Origin: Phycisphaeraceae bacterium
GTDB taxonomy: Bacteria; Planctomycetota; Phycisphaerae; Phycisphaerales; UBA1924
NCBI GenBank assembly: GCA_009827215.1
Contig: WUAJ01000003.1
Coordinates: 1 to 32,165, forward strand
Length of the DNA stretch: 32,165 bases
Direction: 5' to 3'
In this document: positions 17,141 to 25,906 of the stretch, one piece after another
Position numbering within the stretch: position 1 is the first letter of the stretch
Layout of the letters: each line of letters begins with the position of its first letter
Translations under genes and position numbers: made by a program
The notes under the pieces: model-generated
Told to the model about the DNA's origin: nothing
Database searches by the model: none
The model's input: the letters and a program-made list of their open reading frames with translations, nothing else

Positions 17141-19843
17141 ATGAGTATGCAACTCATTCCAACAATGGCATCGATCAGCGATCTCCCGCTGCCGTACTGG
17201 CTTGCGCCGTTCGGCGGTGTGCTCGCGCTGTTGACTGCTAAGGCATTCCACGGCTCGGTCATGAAAATGTCCGAAGGTGACGAGAACATGATCCAGATCG
17301 CTCAAGCGGTCCGCGACGGTGCGATGGCGTACCTCACTCGTCAGTACAAGGTCGTCGCGGGCGTGTTCGTGGCGCTGATCATCTTCCTCGGACTGATGTA
17401 TGTCATGGGACTGCAGAGTCAGTGGGCACTGATCGGTGTTCCTGTCGCTGGTATCTTCTCAGGTCTTTGTGGCTGGTTCGGGATGCGGATGGCGACCAAC
17501 GCTTCCGCTCGTACCACCTTTGCTGCAAAGCAATCGCTGAATGAGGGTCTCAAAGTCGCTTTCCGTTCCGGTGCGGTCATGGGACTCGTTGTTGTGGGCT
17601 TTGCGCTCCTCGATGTTTCGTTCTGGTTCTTTGTCTTCAATGCGACCGGACTCGCTGGCGACCTTGCTGGTCTGACCACAGTTATGCTCAGCTTCGGTAT
17701 GGGTGCATCAACACAGGCGCTCTTCGCGCGTGTTGGTGGTGGTATCTACACCAAGGCCGCGGATGTTGGTGCTGACCTTGTTGGTAAGGTTGAAGCTGGT
17801 ATTCCTGAGGATGACGCTCGTAACCCCGCAACGATCGCGGACAATGTTGGTGACAATGTTGGTGATGTTGCAGGTATGGGTGCTGACCTCTACGAGTCGT
17901 ACTACGGCTCGATCCTAGCGACGATGGCGCTTGGTGTTGCTGCGGCATTCTCCTTCGGGACGCTCTCTGATGCTGAATCCGCAAGTCTTGCGATGAAGCT
18001 CGCGGTTGCTCCGATGGCGCTCGCGGGTGTTGGTATTCTCTGCTCGATTCTTGGTGTGTTCGTGGTGAAAGCGGACGAGAACGCGAGCTTTGCGAAGCTG
18101 CTCAAAGGCCTGCACATGGGTGTGTATGTCGCTTCGGGATTGATTATCGTTGGAGCGATCGGATTGCTCTGGTTCCTGCTCGGCAACGACTCGACTATGG
18201 CTGGCATCCTCCCTTGGTGGCGTTTGGTAGCCGCGATCGTCATTGGACTGATCTCCGGTAATGTGATCGCATACGCGACTGAGTACTACACCAGCTACGA
18301 GCACAAGCCAACTCAGCGCATTGCTGAGCAGGCGCTTACTGGTCCTGCGACTGTCATCATCGCTGGTATCGCAGAAGGCATGAAGTCCACATGGGCATCA
18401 CTCCTCGTTGTTGTTATCGCGATCATCGGTGCGTTCGCAGCAGCCGGTGGCGGCGAGAGCTTCCTCCTCGGTCTCTACGGCGTGGGTATCGCGGCGGTCG
18501 GGATGCTCTCGACGCTTGGTATTACACTCGCGACTGACGCGTACGGTCCGATCGCGGACAACGCGGGTGGCAACGCAGAAATGACTGGTCAACCTCCGCA
18601 TGTTCGTGAGCGTACTGACATGCTCGACTCACTTGGGAACACCACGGCGGCGACTGGTAAGGGCTTCGCGATTGGTTCGGCCGCTCTCCCAGCGCTCGCA
18701 CTCTTTGCGGCGTACATCCAGATCGTTCAGACTCAGATCACTTCGCAAGCTGAGGGCTTCCTTGATAAGGGCGCTTACCAAGTCTCCGCTGAAGATGGCA
18801 TGGGTAAGGCGATCTACCAAGGATACGGCAAGTTCGCGGTCATCACTCTCGACGGCGAAGAAACATACCTCGACGGCGGCATGCTCCTCTCTATGCACGG
18901 CGAAGAAGCTGATGATGTCGAGTTTGCAAAGGAGGGCGAGTACGCGGTTGTTTCCCATATGGAATCCCACTACGAGATCGCTCCGAAAGACGGCGGTGCT
19001 TGGAGTGCAACCATCGTCTCATCCAAGGAAGGCTCGGTGCGTGATGTGCTGAACTTCTACAATGTTTCGCTTGCGAATCCGAAGCTCCTCGGTGGCATCT
19101 TCATCGGTGTTCTCCTCGCGTTCCTCTTCTGTGCGTTGACCATGAATGCGGTCGGTCGTGCTGCGTACGCGATGATGGGTGAGTGCCGTCGTCAGTTCGG
19201 TTTCATCCGCGAGGCGCTGCGTCGCGGTGGTATGGCTGAAGATGAGCTTGCGAATCCAGACAACTGGCCGATGGAAGGTGTTGATCTTGATGGTCACCAC
19301 TACCCTGACTACGCGAACTGTGTGTCGATCTCGACCACTGGTGCTCAGAAGGAAATGGTCATCCCATCCGCTCTGGCAATCATTGTTCCGATCCTCGTGG
19401 GTCTGACCCTCTCGGTTCCAGGTGTGATGGGTCTGCTCGCGGGCGGACTGACCTCAGGCTTCGCGGTCGCGGTCTTCATGGCCAACGCTGGTGGTGCTTG
19501 GGATAACGCGAAGAAGCTTCTTGAGTCCTACGGCAAGACCACTGCTCAAGAAATGGTTGACGGCAAGGGCAACTCGGACAAGGTTCCGGCTGCTGTGCGT
19601 GAGTCCATCATGACGCGTGCACAAGAAGCGGTTGCTGCAGGTCGTGGCGACGAGATCGTCTACGGCAAGGGATCGGAAGATCACAAGGCGACTGTTGTTG
19701 GTGACACGGTTGGTGATCCGTTCAAGGATACTTCCGGCCCTGCACTCAACATCCTGATCAAGCTGATCTCAATCGTTTCGGTTGTGTTTGCTGGTCTGAT
19801 CGTTGCGTTTGGCGATGTGATGGGCGGCTTCATCGGTATCTGA
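17141..19843 (+). CDS. hppA: Membrane-bound ion-translocating pyrophosphatase with an extra ~90-110 aa soluble insertion
   Basis: DVGADLVGKVEAGIPEDDARNPATIADNVGDNVGDVAGMGADLYESYYGS; GNTTAATGKG; DTVGDPFKDTSGPALNILIKL. Confidence 0.96.
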   Translation: MSMQLIPTMASISDLPLPYWLAPFGGVLALLTAKAFHGSVMKMSEGDENMIQIAQAVRDGAMAYLTRQYKVVAGVFVALIIFLGLMYVMGLQSQWALIGVPVAGIFSGLCGWFGMRMATNASARTTFAAKQSLNEGLKVAFRSGAVMGLVVVGFALLDVSFWFFVFNATGLAGDLAGLTTVMLSFGMGASTQALFARVGGGIYTKAADVGADLVGKVEAGIPEDDARNPATIADNVGDNVGDVAGMGADLYESYYGSILATMALGVAAAFSFGTLSDAESASLAMKLAVAPMALAGVGILCSILGVFVVKADENASFAKLLKGLHMGVYVASGLIIVGAIGLLWFLLGNDSTMAGILPWWRLVAAIVIGLISGNVIAYATEYYTSYEHKPTQRIAEQALTGPATVIIAGIAEGMKSTWASLLVVVIAIIGAFAAAGGGESFLLGLYGVGIAAVGMLSTLGITLATDAYGPIADNAGGNAEMTGQPPHVRERTDMLDSLGNTTAATGKGFAIGSAALPALALFAAYIQIVQTQITSQAEGFLDKGAYQVSAEDGMGKAIYQGYGKFAVITLDGEETYLDGGMLLSMHGEEADDVEFAKEGEYAVVSHMESHYEIAPKDGGAWSATIVSSKEGSVRDVLNFYNVSLANPKLLGGIFIGVLLAFLFCALTMNAVGRAAYAMMGECRRQFGFIREALRRGGMAEDELANPDNWPMEGVDLDGHHYPDYANCVSISTTGAQKEMVIPSALAIIVPILVGLTLSVPGVMGLLAGGLTSGFAVAVFMANAGGAWDNAKKLLESYGKTTAQEMVDGKGNSDKVPAAVRESIMTRAQEAVAAGRGDEIVYGKGSEDHKATVVGDTVGDPFKDTSGPALNILIKLISIVSVVFAGLIVAFGDVMGGFIGI

Positions 19844-19866
19844 GTCCGCTCAGTTCTTTGATCCTC

Positions 19867-19898
19867 AAAGCCCCGATGCTTCGGCATTGGGGCTTTTT
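19867..19898 (+). terminator. Intrinsic terminator of hppA
   Basis: AAAGCCCC GATGC-TTCG-GCATT GGGGCTTTTT. Confidence 0.88.
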
Positions 19899-19931
19899 CA
19901 TGCGCCGTCGCAAGGGGGTGGGTACGAAAAT

Positions 19932-19956
19932 GGCCACCCCCATTTGGGAGGTGGCC
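19932..19956. other. Strong hairpin (possible minus-strand terminator)
   Basis: GGCCACC CCC-ATTT-GGG A GGTGGCC; on the minus strand followed by ATTTTCG. Confidence 0.5.
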
Positions 19957-19963
19957 GTAGGAT

Positions 19964-19986
19964 GCTGATTCTCATCAGCGGTTTTT
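19964..19986 (+). terminator. Second plus-strand terminator-like hairpin
   Basis: GCTGAT-TCTC-ATCAGC-GG-TTTTT. Confidence 0.55.
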
Positions 19987-19994
19987 CTGACAGT

Positions 19995-20054
19995 GGGCTA
20001 CGCCGGAGCACATCATGTTCTCCGTCGAGCGTGTGCTCAGTGGAGGCGTAGCCC
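19995..20054. ncRNA. Long two-tier stem-loop of unknown function
   Basis: GGGCTACGCC (19995-20004) pairs with GGCGTAGCCC (20045-20054); inner GAGCACA (20006-20012) pairs with TGTGCTC (20032-20038). Confidence 0.5.
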
Positions 20055-20078
20055 CTTGGTACAGACTGAATCGTTCAC
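20037..20078 (-). CDS. Candidate 13-aa micro-ORF (VNDSVCTKGLRLH) with exceptionally strong Shine-Dalgarno
   Basis: Minus strand AAAGGAGGTGATTCA-GTG-AACGATTCAGTCTGTACCAAGGGGCTACGCCTCCAC-TGA; GGAGG is 7 nt before GTG; GTGA overlap with an upstream ORF stop. Confidence 0.35.
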   Translation of the reverse strand: MNDSVCTKGLRLH

Positions 20079-20387
20079 TGAATCACCTCCTTTGAGTACA
20101 TGGTTTGCCTCAGCCGTCGCGGATCAGTTGGCCGCCGCCGAGTGTTCTTTTCCCCGCGCCGTCGCTCGGGGCTCATCGCCCGACTCGTCCTGAGCCGGTC
20201 GTCGTGGTGTTCTCCGGATTCACTCGATGCTTTTGGCAGGAGCGGCGCCCGGCGAGCAATCACGATGTAGTCATCATGCATACTTTCGGCGATTGTGCAA
20301 ATGCGGATGCAATGAAATCCTCCGCTCGGCTCAAAACCGGCTTTGGATGGTCAAAATACGGGGTTGCATGCGCGATTTGGATGTGGA

Positions 20388-20573
20388 TTAGTCTTCGAAC
20401 TCGTCGAAGGCACCACGCTGAGCTTGGTCGTCGATGTATTCTTGGAAGTCACCCATCTTGTAGGAGACGAAGCAGAAGACATGATGGAGGGTGAGCCATT
20501 CGATGTCAGACTTGTCTTCGTCGAGGTCCTTGCGGATGGTGTTGAGTTCAGCGAGGAGGGTTTCGGCTTTCAT
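20388..20573 (-). CDS. 61-aa conserved-looking hypothetical protein
   Basis: MKAETLLAELNTIRKDLDEDKSDIEWLTLHHVFCFVSYKMGDFQEYIDDQAQRGAFDEFED; begins 13 nt after the znuB-like stop, GGAG before the ATG. Confidence 0.7.
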   Translation of the reverse strand: MKAETLLAELNTIRKDLDEDKSDIEWLTLHHVFCFVSYKMGDFQEYIDDQAQRGAFDEFED

Positions 20574-20586
20574 ATGGATGCTCCGT

Positions 20587-21453
20587 TCATGATCGGATGG
20601 CGATGGTTTTGATGATCAGTGTTGCGAGGTAGATGATGCTTTGCGCGAGGACGATCGCGGGACCGACGGGGTAGTGGGCTTTGAATCCCAGAAGGAGTCC
20701 GAATCCCGCGCCGGCGAGGGCGATGAGGATCGCGTAGGTGAACGCGGGTTTGAGTTTGGCGGTGAGGTTGAGAGCCGCGGCGCCGGGGAGGACGAGGATC
20801 GCGGCGGCGAGGACGACTCCCGCGATTTGCATGGACATGACGATCGCGATCGCGAGGGTTGCGAGGAAAGTGTTGGTGAGTCGCTTGGAGTTGAGGCCGT
20901 AGGCGTCCATTACGGGTTGATCGAAGGCCCAGAAGATGAGCTTGCGGCGGATGAACCAGGTGAAGGTGAGGATTGCGAGCGATGCGATGATCGCGATGGT
21001 CGCTTTGTTCCAGTCGGTGTTCAAGATGTTTCCGAAGAGGATCTCTTCGATGATGTGGTGTTCGTCCTCGTGACCATGCGCGGCGTGGCCGTGGTCGTCG
21101 TGGGCGTGTCGGGACTCGGCGACGGTGAAGAGGATGAATCCCAGCGCCATGGACGCGGAGAGGACGACCCCGATCGCGGTGTCAGTGCGTCCCTTGTGCG
21201 AACGCGAGAGGGCGGCGATCCAGAGCGCTGCGAGGATCGAGAACGCGACGACGATGGTGAGTTGTCCGATCGCGCCGGCGGTGGTTGCGCCGTGGAGACC
21301 TAAAAACAGGGCAATCCCGACCCCTCCGAACGCGGCGTGGGAGATCCCTTGTCCGATGAAGGCGAGTCGTTTGAGGACGACGAAGATACTCAGAGCGCCT
21401 CCCATGAGCGAGATCATGAGCGCGGAGATGATGATGGGGGCGAGGTTGTTCAT
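20587..21453 (-). CDS. Metal ABC transporter permease (ABC-3/ZnuB family)
   Basis: MMGGALSIFVVLKRLAFIGQGISHAAFGGVGIALFLG-type N-terminus, His-rich loop, QIAGVVLAAAILVLPGAAA. Confidence 0.9.
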   Translation of the reverse strand: MNNLAPIIISALMISLMGGALSIFVVLKRLAFIGQGISHAAFGGVGIALFLGLHGATTAGAIGQLTIVVAFSILAALWIAALSRSHKGRTDTAIGVVLSASMALGFILFTVAESRHAHDDHGHAAHGHEDEHHIIEEILFGNILNTDWNKATIAIIASLAILTFTWFIRRKLIFWAFDQPVMDAYGLNSKRLTNTFLATLAIAIVMSMQIAGVVLAAAILVLPGAAALNLTAKLKPAFTYAILIALAGAGFGLLLGFKAHYPVGPAIVLAQSIIYLATLIIKTIAIRS

Positions 21454-22358
21454 TGATTGCCCTCGCTATTGTTGGTGTTGTTTTCGTCTGTATGGTCACA
21501 GCCGCAGGGATTGTGTGAGGGGTCATCGCAGTCTTCCGCTCGGTGTGCATCGATGTGGATGTCTCCGAAGACTCCGGCTACATCGTGGGCGAAGACCTGC
21601 GCGAGGACCGCTGGGTTGAGACCTTCCGGAGCATCGTGGAAGTGGAGCGTGCGCGAGAGGCACGCGATCCGGTCGGCGACGGCGGCGATCGCTCTCATGT
21701 CGTGGGAGACGACGATGACGGTCAGTCCGAGTCGTTCCTGGAGGGTGTTGATGAGTTGACCGAAGCGTTGTTGTCCGGCGATGTCTACGCCGACCATTGG
21801 TTCGTCGAGGACAAGGAGCTTGGGTTCGATCGCGATGGCTCGCGCGATCATGGCGCGTTGGAGTTGTCCTCCAGAGAGCGCTCCGATGGGACGGTCCGCT
21901 AGGTCCTGGAGATCGACGAGCTCGAGCGATCGGTCGATCGCTTCGCGGTCCTCGACTGATGGCTTTGCCCACGGCTTGCGATGACATGTCCGCGCCAGGG
22001 ACACGACCTCGCGGACGCTGATCGGCCAATCAAGATCGGCTTCGATGCGCTGGGGGAGGTATCCGATGAGTCCGCGGTTGCGGGCTTTGGTCGGTGTGTT
22101 GTTGAAGATGCTGATGGAACCTTTGGAGGGCTTGAGGATGCCGAGGATGAGTTTGATGAGTGTGGATTTGCCCCCGCCGTTGGGTCCCAGGATGCCGAGC
22201 TTGGTTCGGGGTTGGATGTTGAGGTCGATGGAGTCGAGCGCTTGGACGGCACTGCTATCGATCCCGGTCGCGGGGTAGGTGTAGGACACGCCTTGGATCC
22301 GCACGGCGGGCTCTGATGCGGTGGCGGATTGAGAAGCGACGTTGAATGCTTGGGGCAT
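21450..22358 (-). CDS. Metal ABC transporter ATP-binding protein (ZnuC family)
   Basis: GILGPNGGGKSTLIKLILG, LSGGQLQRAMIARAIAIEPKLLVLDEPMVGVD; ATGA overlap with permease. Confidence 0.92.
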   Translation of the reverse strand: MPQAFNVASQSATASEPAVRIQGVSYTYPATGIDSSAVQALDSIDLNIQPRTKLGILGPNGGGKSTLIKLILGILKPSKGSISIFNNTPTKARNRGLIGYLPQRIEADLDWPISVREVVSLARTCHRKPWAKPSVEDREAIDRSLELVDLQDLADRPIGALSGGQLQRAMIARAIAIEPKLLVLDEPMVGVDIAGQQRFGQLINTLQERLGLTVIVVSHDMRAIAAVADRIACLSRTLHFHDAPEGLNPAVLAQVFAHDVAGVFGDIHIDAHRAEDCDDPSHNPCGCDHTDENNTNNSEGNQ

Positions 22359-22364
22359 TGCGGA

Positions 22365-22607
22365 TTATTGAGAGGGGTTGGGATGGGAGCAAGTCGGATC
22401 GGAGGGAGTTGACGAATCTTGATCCTTGGTGGGTTCTTGGTTGTTGGCTTTGCTTGGATCAAAGTCGTCGTCATCGTCGAAGACGGCCCTCAGTGCTGGG
22501 GTGTCCAGATCGTCGAACTGTCCTGATCGAGCGGCGATGATGAACGCGGCGAGACCGAGTCCGGCGAGGAGTAGGGCGGCCGGGATCATGATGAGGATGA
22601 CGGACAT
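22365..22607 (-). CDS. ccoS: cbb3-type cytochrome oxidase assembly protein CcoS
   Basis: MSVILIMIPAALLLAGLGLAAFIIAARSGQFDDLDTPALRAVFDDDD. Confidence 0.85.
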   Translation of the reverse strand: MSVILIMIPAALLLAGLGLAAFIIAARSGQFDDLDTPALRAVFDDDDDFDPSKANNQEPTKDQDSSTPSDPTCSHPNPSQ

Positions 22608-25075
22608 CAGCGTTGCTCCGGTTTGGGAGTTGTATTCTTGCCCGCTCGTGTGCAGATGGCGACGACGGTGAGGGAGCTGATGGGCATCAGGATCGCGGCG
22701 AGGAACGCATTGATGAATCCAGCGATCGCGAGGCTGGCGGTGGTGGTGTTGTAGGTGAGCGAGAAGATCAGGCAGAGGCGGATCGTGGACATCGTGGAGC
22801 GGGAGAGGTCCACGAGATAGACGATCGGGGTGACTCCGGGATGGACGAGGTAGACATCCGCGGCTTCGAGGGATGCCTCGGCGCCGCCGTGGACGGCGAT
22901 CCCGACATCCGCGGATGCGAGCGCGGCGGCGTCGTTAACGCCGTCTCCGACCATGACGACTGCGGTGCGGTCGCTGGCGCGGGCGTCTTTCTGTTCTTGG
23001 ATCCGGAGTGCTTTGGATTCTGGGGTGACGGCGCCCTCGTGGTTGTCGATCCCGACTTCGTGAGCGATGGATTCGACGATTCTTGGGTGGTCTCCGGAGC
23101 AGACTGCGAGGTTCCATCCGCGTTTGAGGAGCTGGGTGATCGCGGGTTTGGTGTCGCTGCGGAGCTGGTCCCCAACTCCGATGAGCGCGGACTGTTGTGT
23201 AGAGTGGTTGTAGACGAAGATCGGCGTGAGGGCACGATCGAGCAAGCGGACGAGCTTGGGCTGGAGGTCATCTGGGACTGCGACTCCAGTGAGTTGCGTG
23301 ACATGACTCACCGATCCGATGGTGATGCGCTCGTTGTTGACGGTTCCCTCGATGCCTTGTGCGGTGGTTTGCTTGATATCGCTCGCGGATGGGAGGTCAT
23401 CTCCGAACGCGGATGCGATGGCGCGGGCGATCGGGTGGGTTGAGAATTGTTCGATCGCGGCGGCGGCTTGGAGGAGTCTTTGGTCACCATGGGAATCGAC
23501 GACGGTACTAGTGCCGCTTGTGAGGGTTCCGGTTTTGTCGAGGAGCATGGAGCCGGGTCTTGCGAGTTGTTCGAGGACGACGGCGGATTTGATGAGCATC
23601 CCTGCTCGAGCGGAGCGTCCGAGGGCGACGGACATGGCCATGGGTGTTGCGAGTCCCAGGGCGCAGGGGCAGGTGACGATGAGTAGCGCGGTCGCATGCT
23701 CGATCGCGATCCCGATGGAATCAAGCGCAGTCCAGAGAGCAACGGTGGCGATCGCGAGGATGATGACGACGATCACGAAGTATCCCGCGATGCGATCGGC
23801 GGCTCGGACGACTGGAGACTTGTGCTCCGAGGCGCTGGCAACGAGCTGCATGAGCTTCCCGACTCGCGTGTGCTCCCCCACTGCTTGGACGCGGACGGTG
23901 ACTGGGGAGCTGAGGTTTGTTGCGCCGGCGAGGGCTTGATCGCCGGCATCGGATTGGACTGGGACGGATTCTCCGGTGAGCAGCGCGTTGTCAATCGTGG
24001 TTGATCCATCGGTGATGATGCCGTCAGCGGGGAAGGACTCTCCAGCGGCGACGCGGACGGACATTCCCGCTTCGATCGTGTCGATGGGGACGCGTTTGGT
24101 GTTGCCCTCGTCGTCGATGAGCGTGGCGCTGCTTGGGGTGAGCGTGAGCATGAGCTCGACGGAGTCGGAAGCGGCGCGTTGTTGTCGGTGCTGGATCCAG
24201 CGTCCGACGAGGAGCAGGAAGACGAGTACGGAGACGGAGTCGAAGTAGATCTCTCCGACGCCTCGGATGGTGTTGAGGGTTCCCCAGACTCCGGCGGTGA
24301 GTAGCGCGAGTGCGATCGGGATATCGAGGTGCGCGGTGCGTGTTCGCAGCGCCGCGAGCGCTCCGGTGAAGAAGATGCGTCCCGGCCAGACGAGGACGAC
24401 GATGCCGAGGGCCATGGAGTACCAGCGGAAGGTGGTGCGCCAGAAGTCTGAGATCCCTGAGAACGATCCGCCGTAGAGCGCGATCGCGAGGAGCATGATG
24501 TTCCCGGCGAGCGCTCCGGCGACGGCGACGCGGATGAGGAACTTTCGATCCTCTTTGACGCGGATCGCTCGTGCTTCTTTCCCGCGTGCTGGATGCGCGG
24601 CGTATCCGAGCTTGTCGAGTGACTGCGCGACTTTGGAGAGCTTGATGGTATCGGGGTTGTAGCGGACGCAGACGGTCCGGCGTCGGATGTTGGCGCGGGC
24701 GTCGATGACCCCATCGGCAACGCGCGGGAGGCGCTCGATGAGCCATACGCATGCGGCGCAGTGCATGCCTTCGAGGAGGAGTTCGACTTCGGAGGTGTGG
24801 TCGTCGGACTGGGTGACCCAGGTGCTGGTGAAGGCGGGATCGTCGAGTTCTTCGTAGCTGCTTCCTGTGCTCGCGGCTGGTTCGGCATTGGGATCGACGG
24901 CGGAACGGACTCGGTAGTAGTTTTCGAGTCCCGCGCCGTGGAGGACCTTGTAGACGGTTTTGCATCCGTTGCAGCAGAACTGGTGCTCTGCATCGGGTTC
25001 GTAGAGTCCTTCTGGGACGGGGAGGCCGCAGTGGTCGCAGTTGGTTTGTGTGATGGTTTCGGAGTCAGCAGTCAT
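22607..25075 (-). CDS. ccoI: Heavy-metal P-type ATPase, CcoI/FixI copper transporter for cbb3 biogenesis
   Basis: CDHCGLPVPEGLYE...FCCNGCKTVY; GMHCAACVWLIE; TCPCALGLATPMAMSVALG; DKTGTLT; MVGDGVNDAAAL. Confidence 0.94.
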   Translation of the reverse strand: MTADSETITQTNCDHCGLPVPEGLYEPDAEHQFCCNGCKTVYKVLHGAGLENYYRVRSAVDPNAEPAASTGSSYEELDDPAFTSTWVTQSDDHTSEVELLLEGMHCAACVWLIERLPRVADGVIDARANIRRRTVCVRYNPDTIKLSKVAQSLDKLGYAAHPARGKEARAIRVKEDRKFLIRVAVAGALAGNIMLLAIALYGGSFSGISDFWRTTFRWYSMALGIVVLVWPGRIFFTGALAALRTRTAHLDIPIALALLTAGVWGTLNTIRGVGEIYFDSVSVLVFLLLVGRWIQHRQQRAASDSVELMLTLTPSSATLIDDEGNTKRVPIDTIEAGMSVRVAAGESFPADGIITDGSTTIDNALLTGESVPVQSDAGDQALAGATNLSSPVTVRVQAVGEHTRVGKLMQLVASASEHKSPVVRAADRIAGYFVIVVIILAIATVALWTALDSIGIAIEHATALLIVTCPCALGLATPMAMSVALGRSARAGMLIKSAVVLEQLARPGSMLLDKTGTLTSGTSTVVDSHGDQRLLQAAAAIEQFSTHPIARAIASAFGDDLPSASDIKQTTAQGIEGTVNNERITIGSVSHVTQLTGVAVPDDLQPKLVRLLDRALTPIFVYNHSTQQSALIGVGDQLRSDTKPAITQLLKRGWNLAVCSGDHPRIVESIAHEVGIDNHEGAVTPESKALRIQEQKDARASDRTAVVMVGDGVNDAAALASADVGIAVHGGAEASLEAADVYLVHPGVTPIVYLVDLSRSTMSTIRLCLIFSLTYNTTTASLAIAGFINAFLAAILMPISSLTVVAICTRAGKNTTPKPEQR

Positions 25076-25078
25076 TGA

Positions 25079-25903
25079 TTAAGGATCATTGGAAGCATCC
25101 GTTGAAGATTCTGATTCTTCGTCCATCGGGAGTCCGAGTTCGCAGAGGGGGCAGGTCTCGTCGGGGTTTGTAGGGACTGCGGAAGGATTGTCTGCGATGC
25201 CGAGCGTTTCGGGGGACATTTCTGGCGCTTGGAGTCTTCCCATCGCGGTGAACGCGCCGACGAGGACGACGGCGCAGGCGCTGATCGCGGGGATCTTGGC
25301 GTGGAGTGGTCCGGCGAGCATCTGGATTCCGGCTCCGAGGGTCGCCATCACAGGTAATGTCCCGAGCCAGAACACGGACATGGTGAGTCCGCCCCAGATT
25401 GGCGAACCTGTTCCCGCAGCGGTGAATGCGAAGGCGTAGAGCCAACCGCATGGGAGGAGGGTGGTCAATAGTCCGATGGTCAGGGCGCGTTTGAATGGGG
25501 TCAGGTTGAACGCGAGGCGCTGTCCTTTCTCGACGGCTCTTTGCATGAACTTGGGGGCACGAACATGCTTGATGCGCACGCCTTTGATGCGCGCGAGTGC
25601 GATGAGTCCGAATCCGATCATGAACACGCCTGCGAAGATCGCGGCGGCGCGTTGGACGCCGACGAATGAACCCCCAAAGTCCAGCGCTTGTCCGATGGAT
25701 CCGGCGATGACTCCGAGGAGGGTGTAAGTTGCGAGTCGTCCGCCGTGGTATGCGGATTGGAGTTTGAGCTTTTGGGATCTGGATTGTTGTCCGTCGGCGC
25801 CGAGGGCGAAGAGCATGAGTCCGCCGCACATGCCGGCGCAGTGGAGCGATCCAACGAGGGATGCGGTGAGGACAGTCGCGATGAGGATGAAGATGGGGTC
25901 CAT
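25079..25903 (-). CDS. Sulfite exporter TauE/SafE family membrane protein (cbb3-assembly associated)
   Basis: LVGSLHCAGMCGGLMLF...YHGGRLATYTLLGVIAGSIGQAL; LLPCGWLYAF. Confidence 0.87.
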   Translation of the reverse strand: MDPIFILIATVLTASLVGSLHCAGMCGGLMLFALGADGQQSRSQKLKLQSAYHGGRLATYTLLGVIAGSIGQALDFGGSFVGVQRAAAIFAGVFMIGFGLIALARIKGVRIKHVRAPKFMQRAVEKGQRLAFNLTPFKRALTIGLLTTLLPCGWLYAFAFTAAGTGSPIWGGLTMSVFWLGTLPVMATLGAGIQMLAGPLHAKIPAISACAVVLVGAFTAMGRLQAPEMSPETLGIADNPSAVPTNPDETCPLCELGLPMDEESESSTDASNDP

Positions 25904-25906
25904 GGG

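Noticed and set aside
20037-20060. Possible selenocysteine UGA followed by SECIS-like stem in the micro-ORF
   Set aside because: A further in-frame stop follows after a few codons and no conserved Sec context is evident.
22613-25078. Long plus-strand and alternative minus-frame ORFs over ccoI
   Set aside because: The 822-aa frame has all P-type ATPase motifs; the others are compositional shadows.
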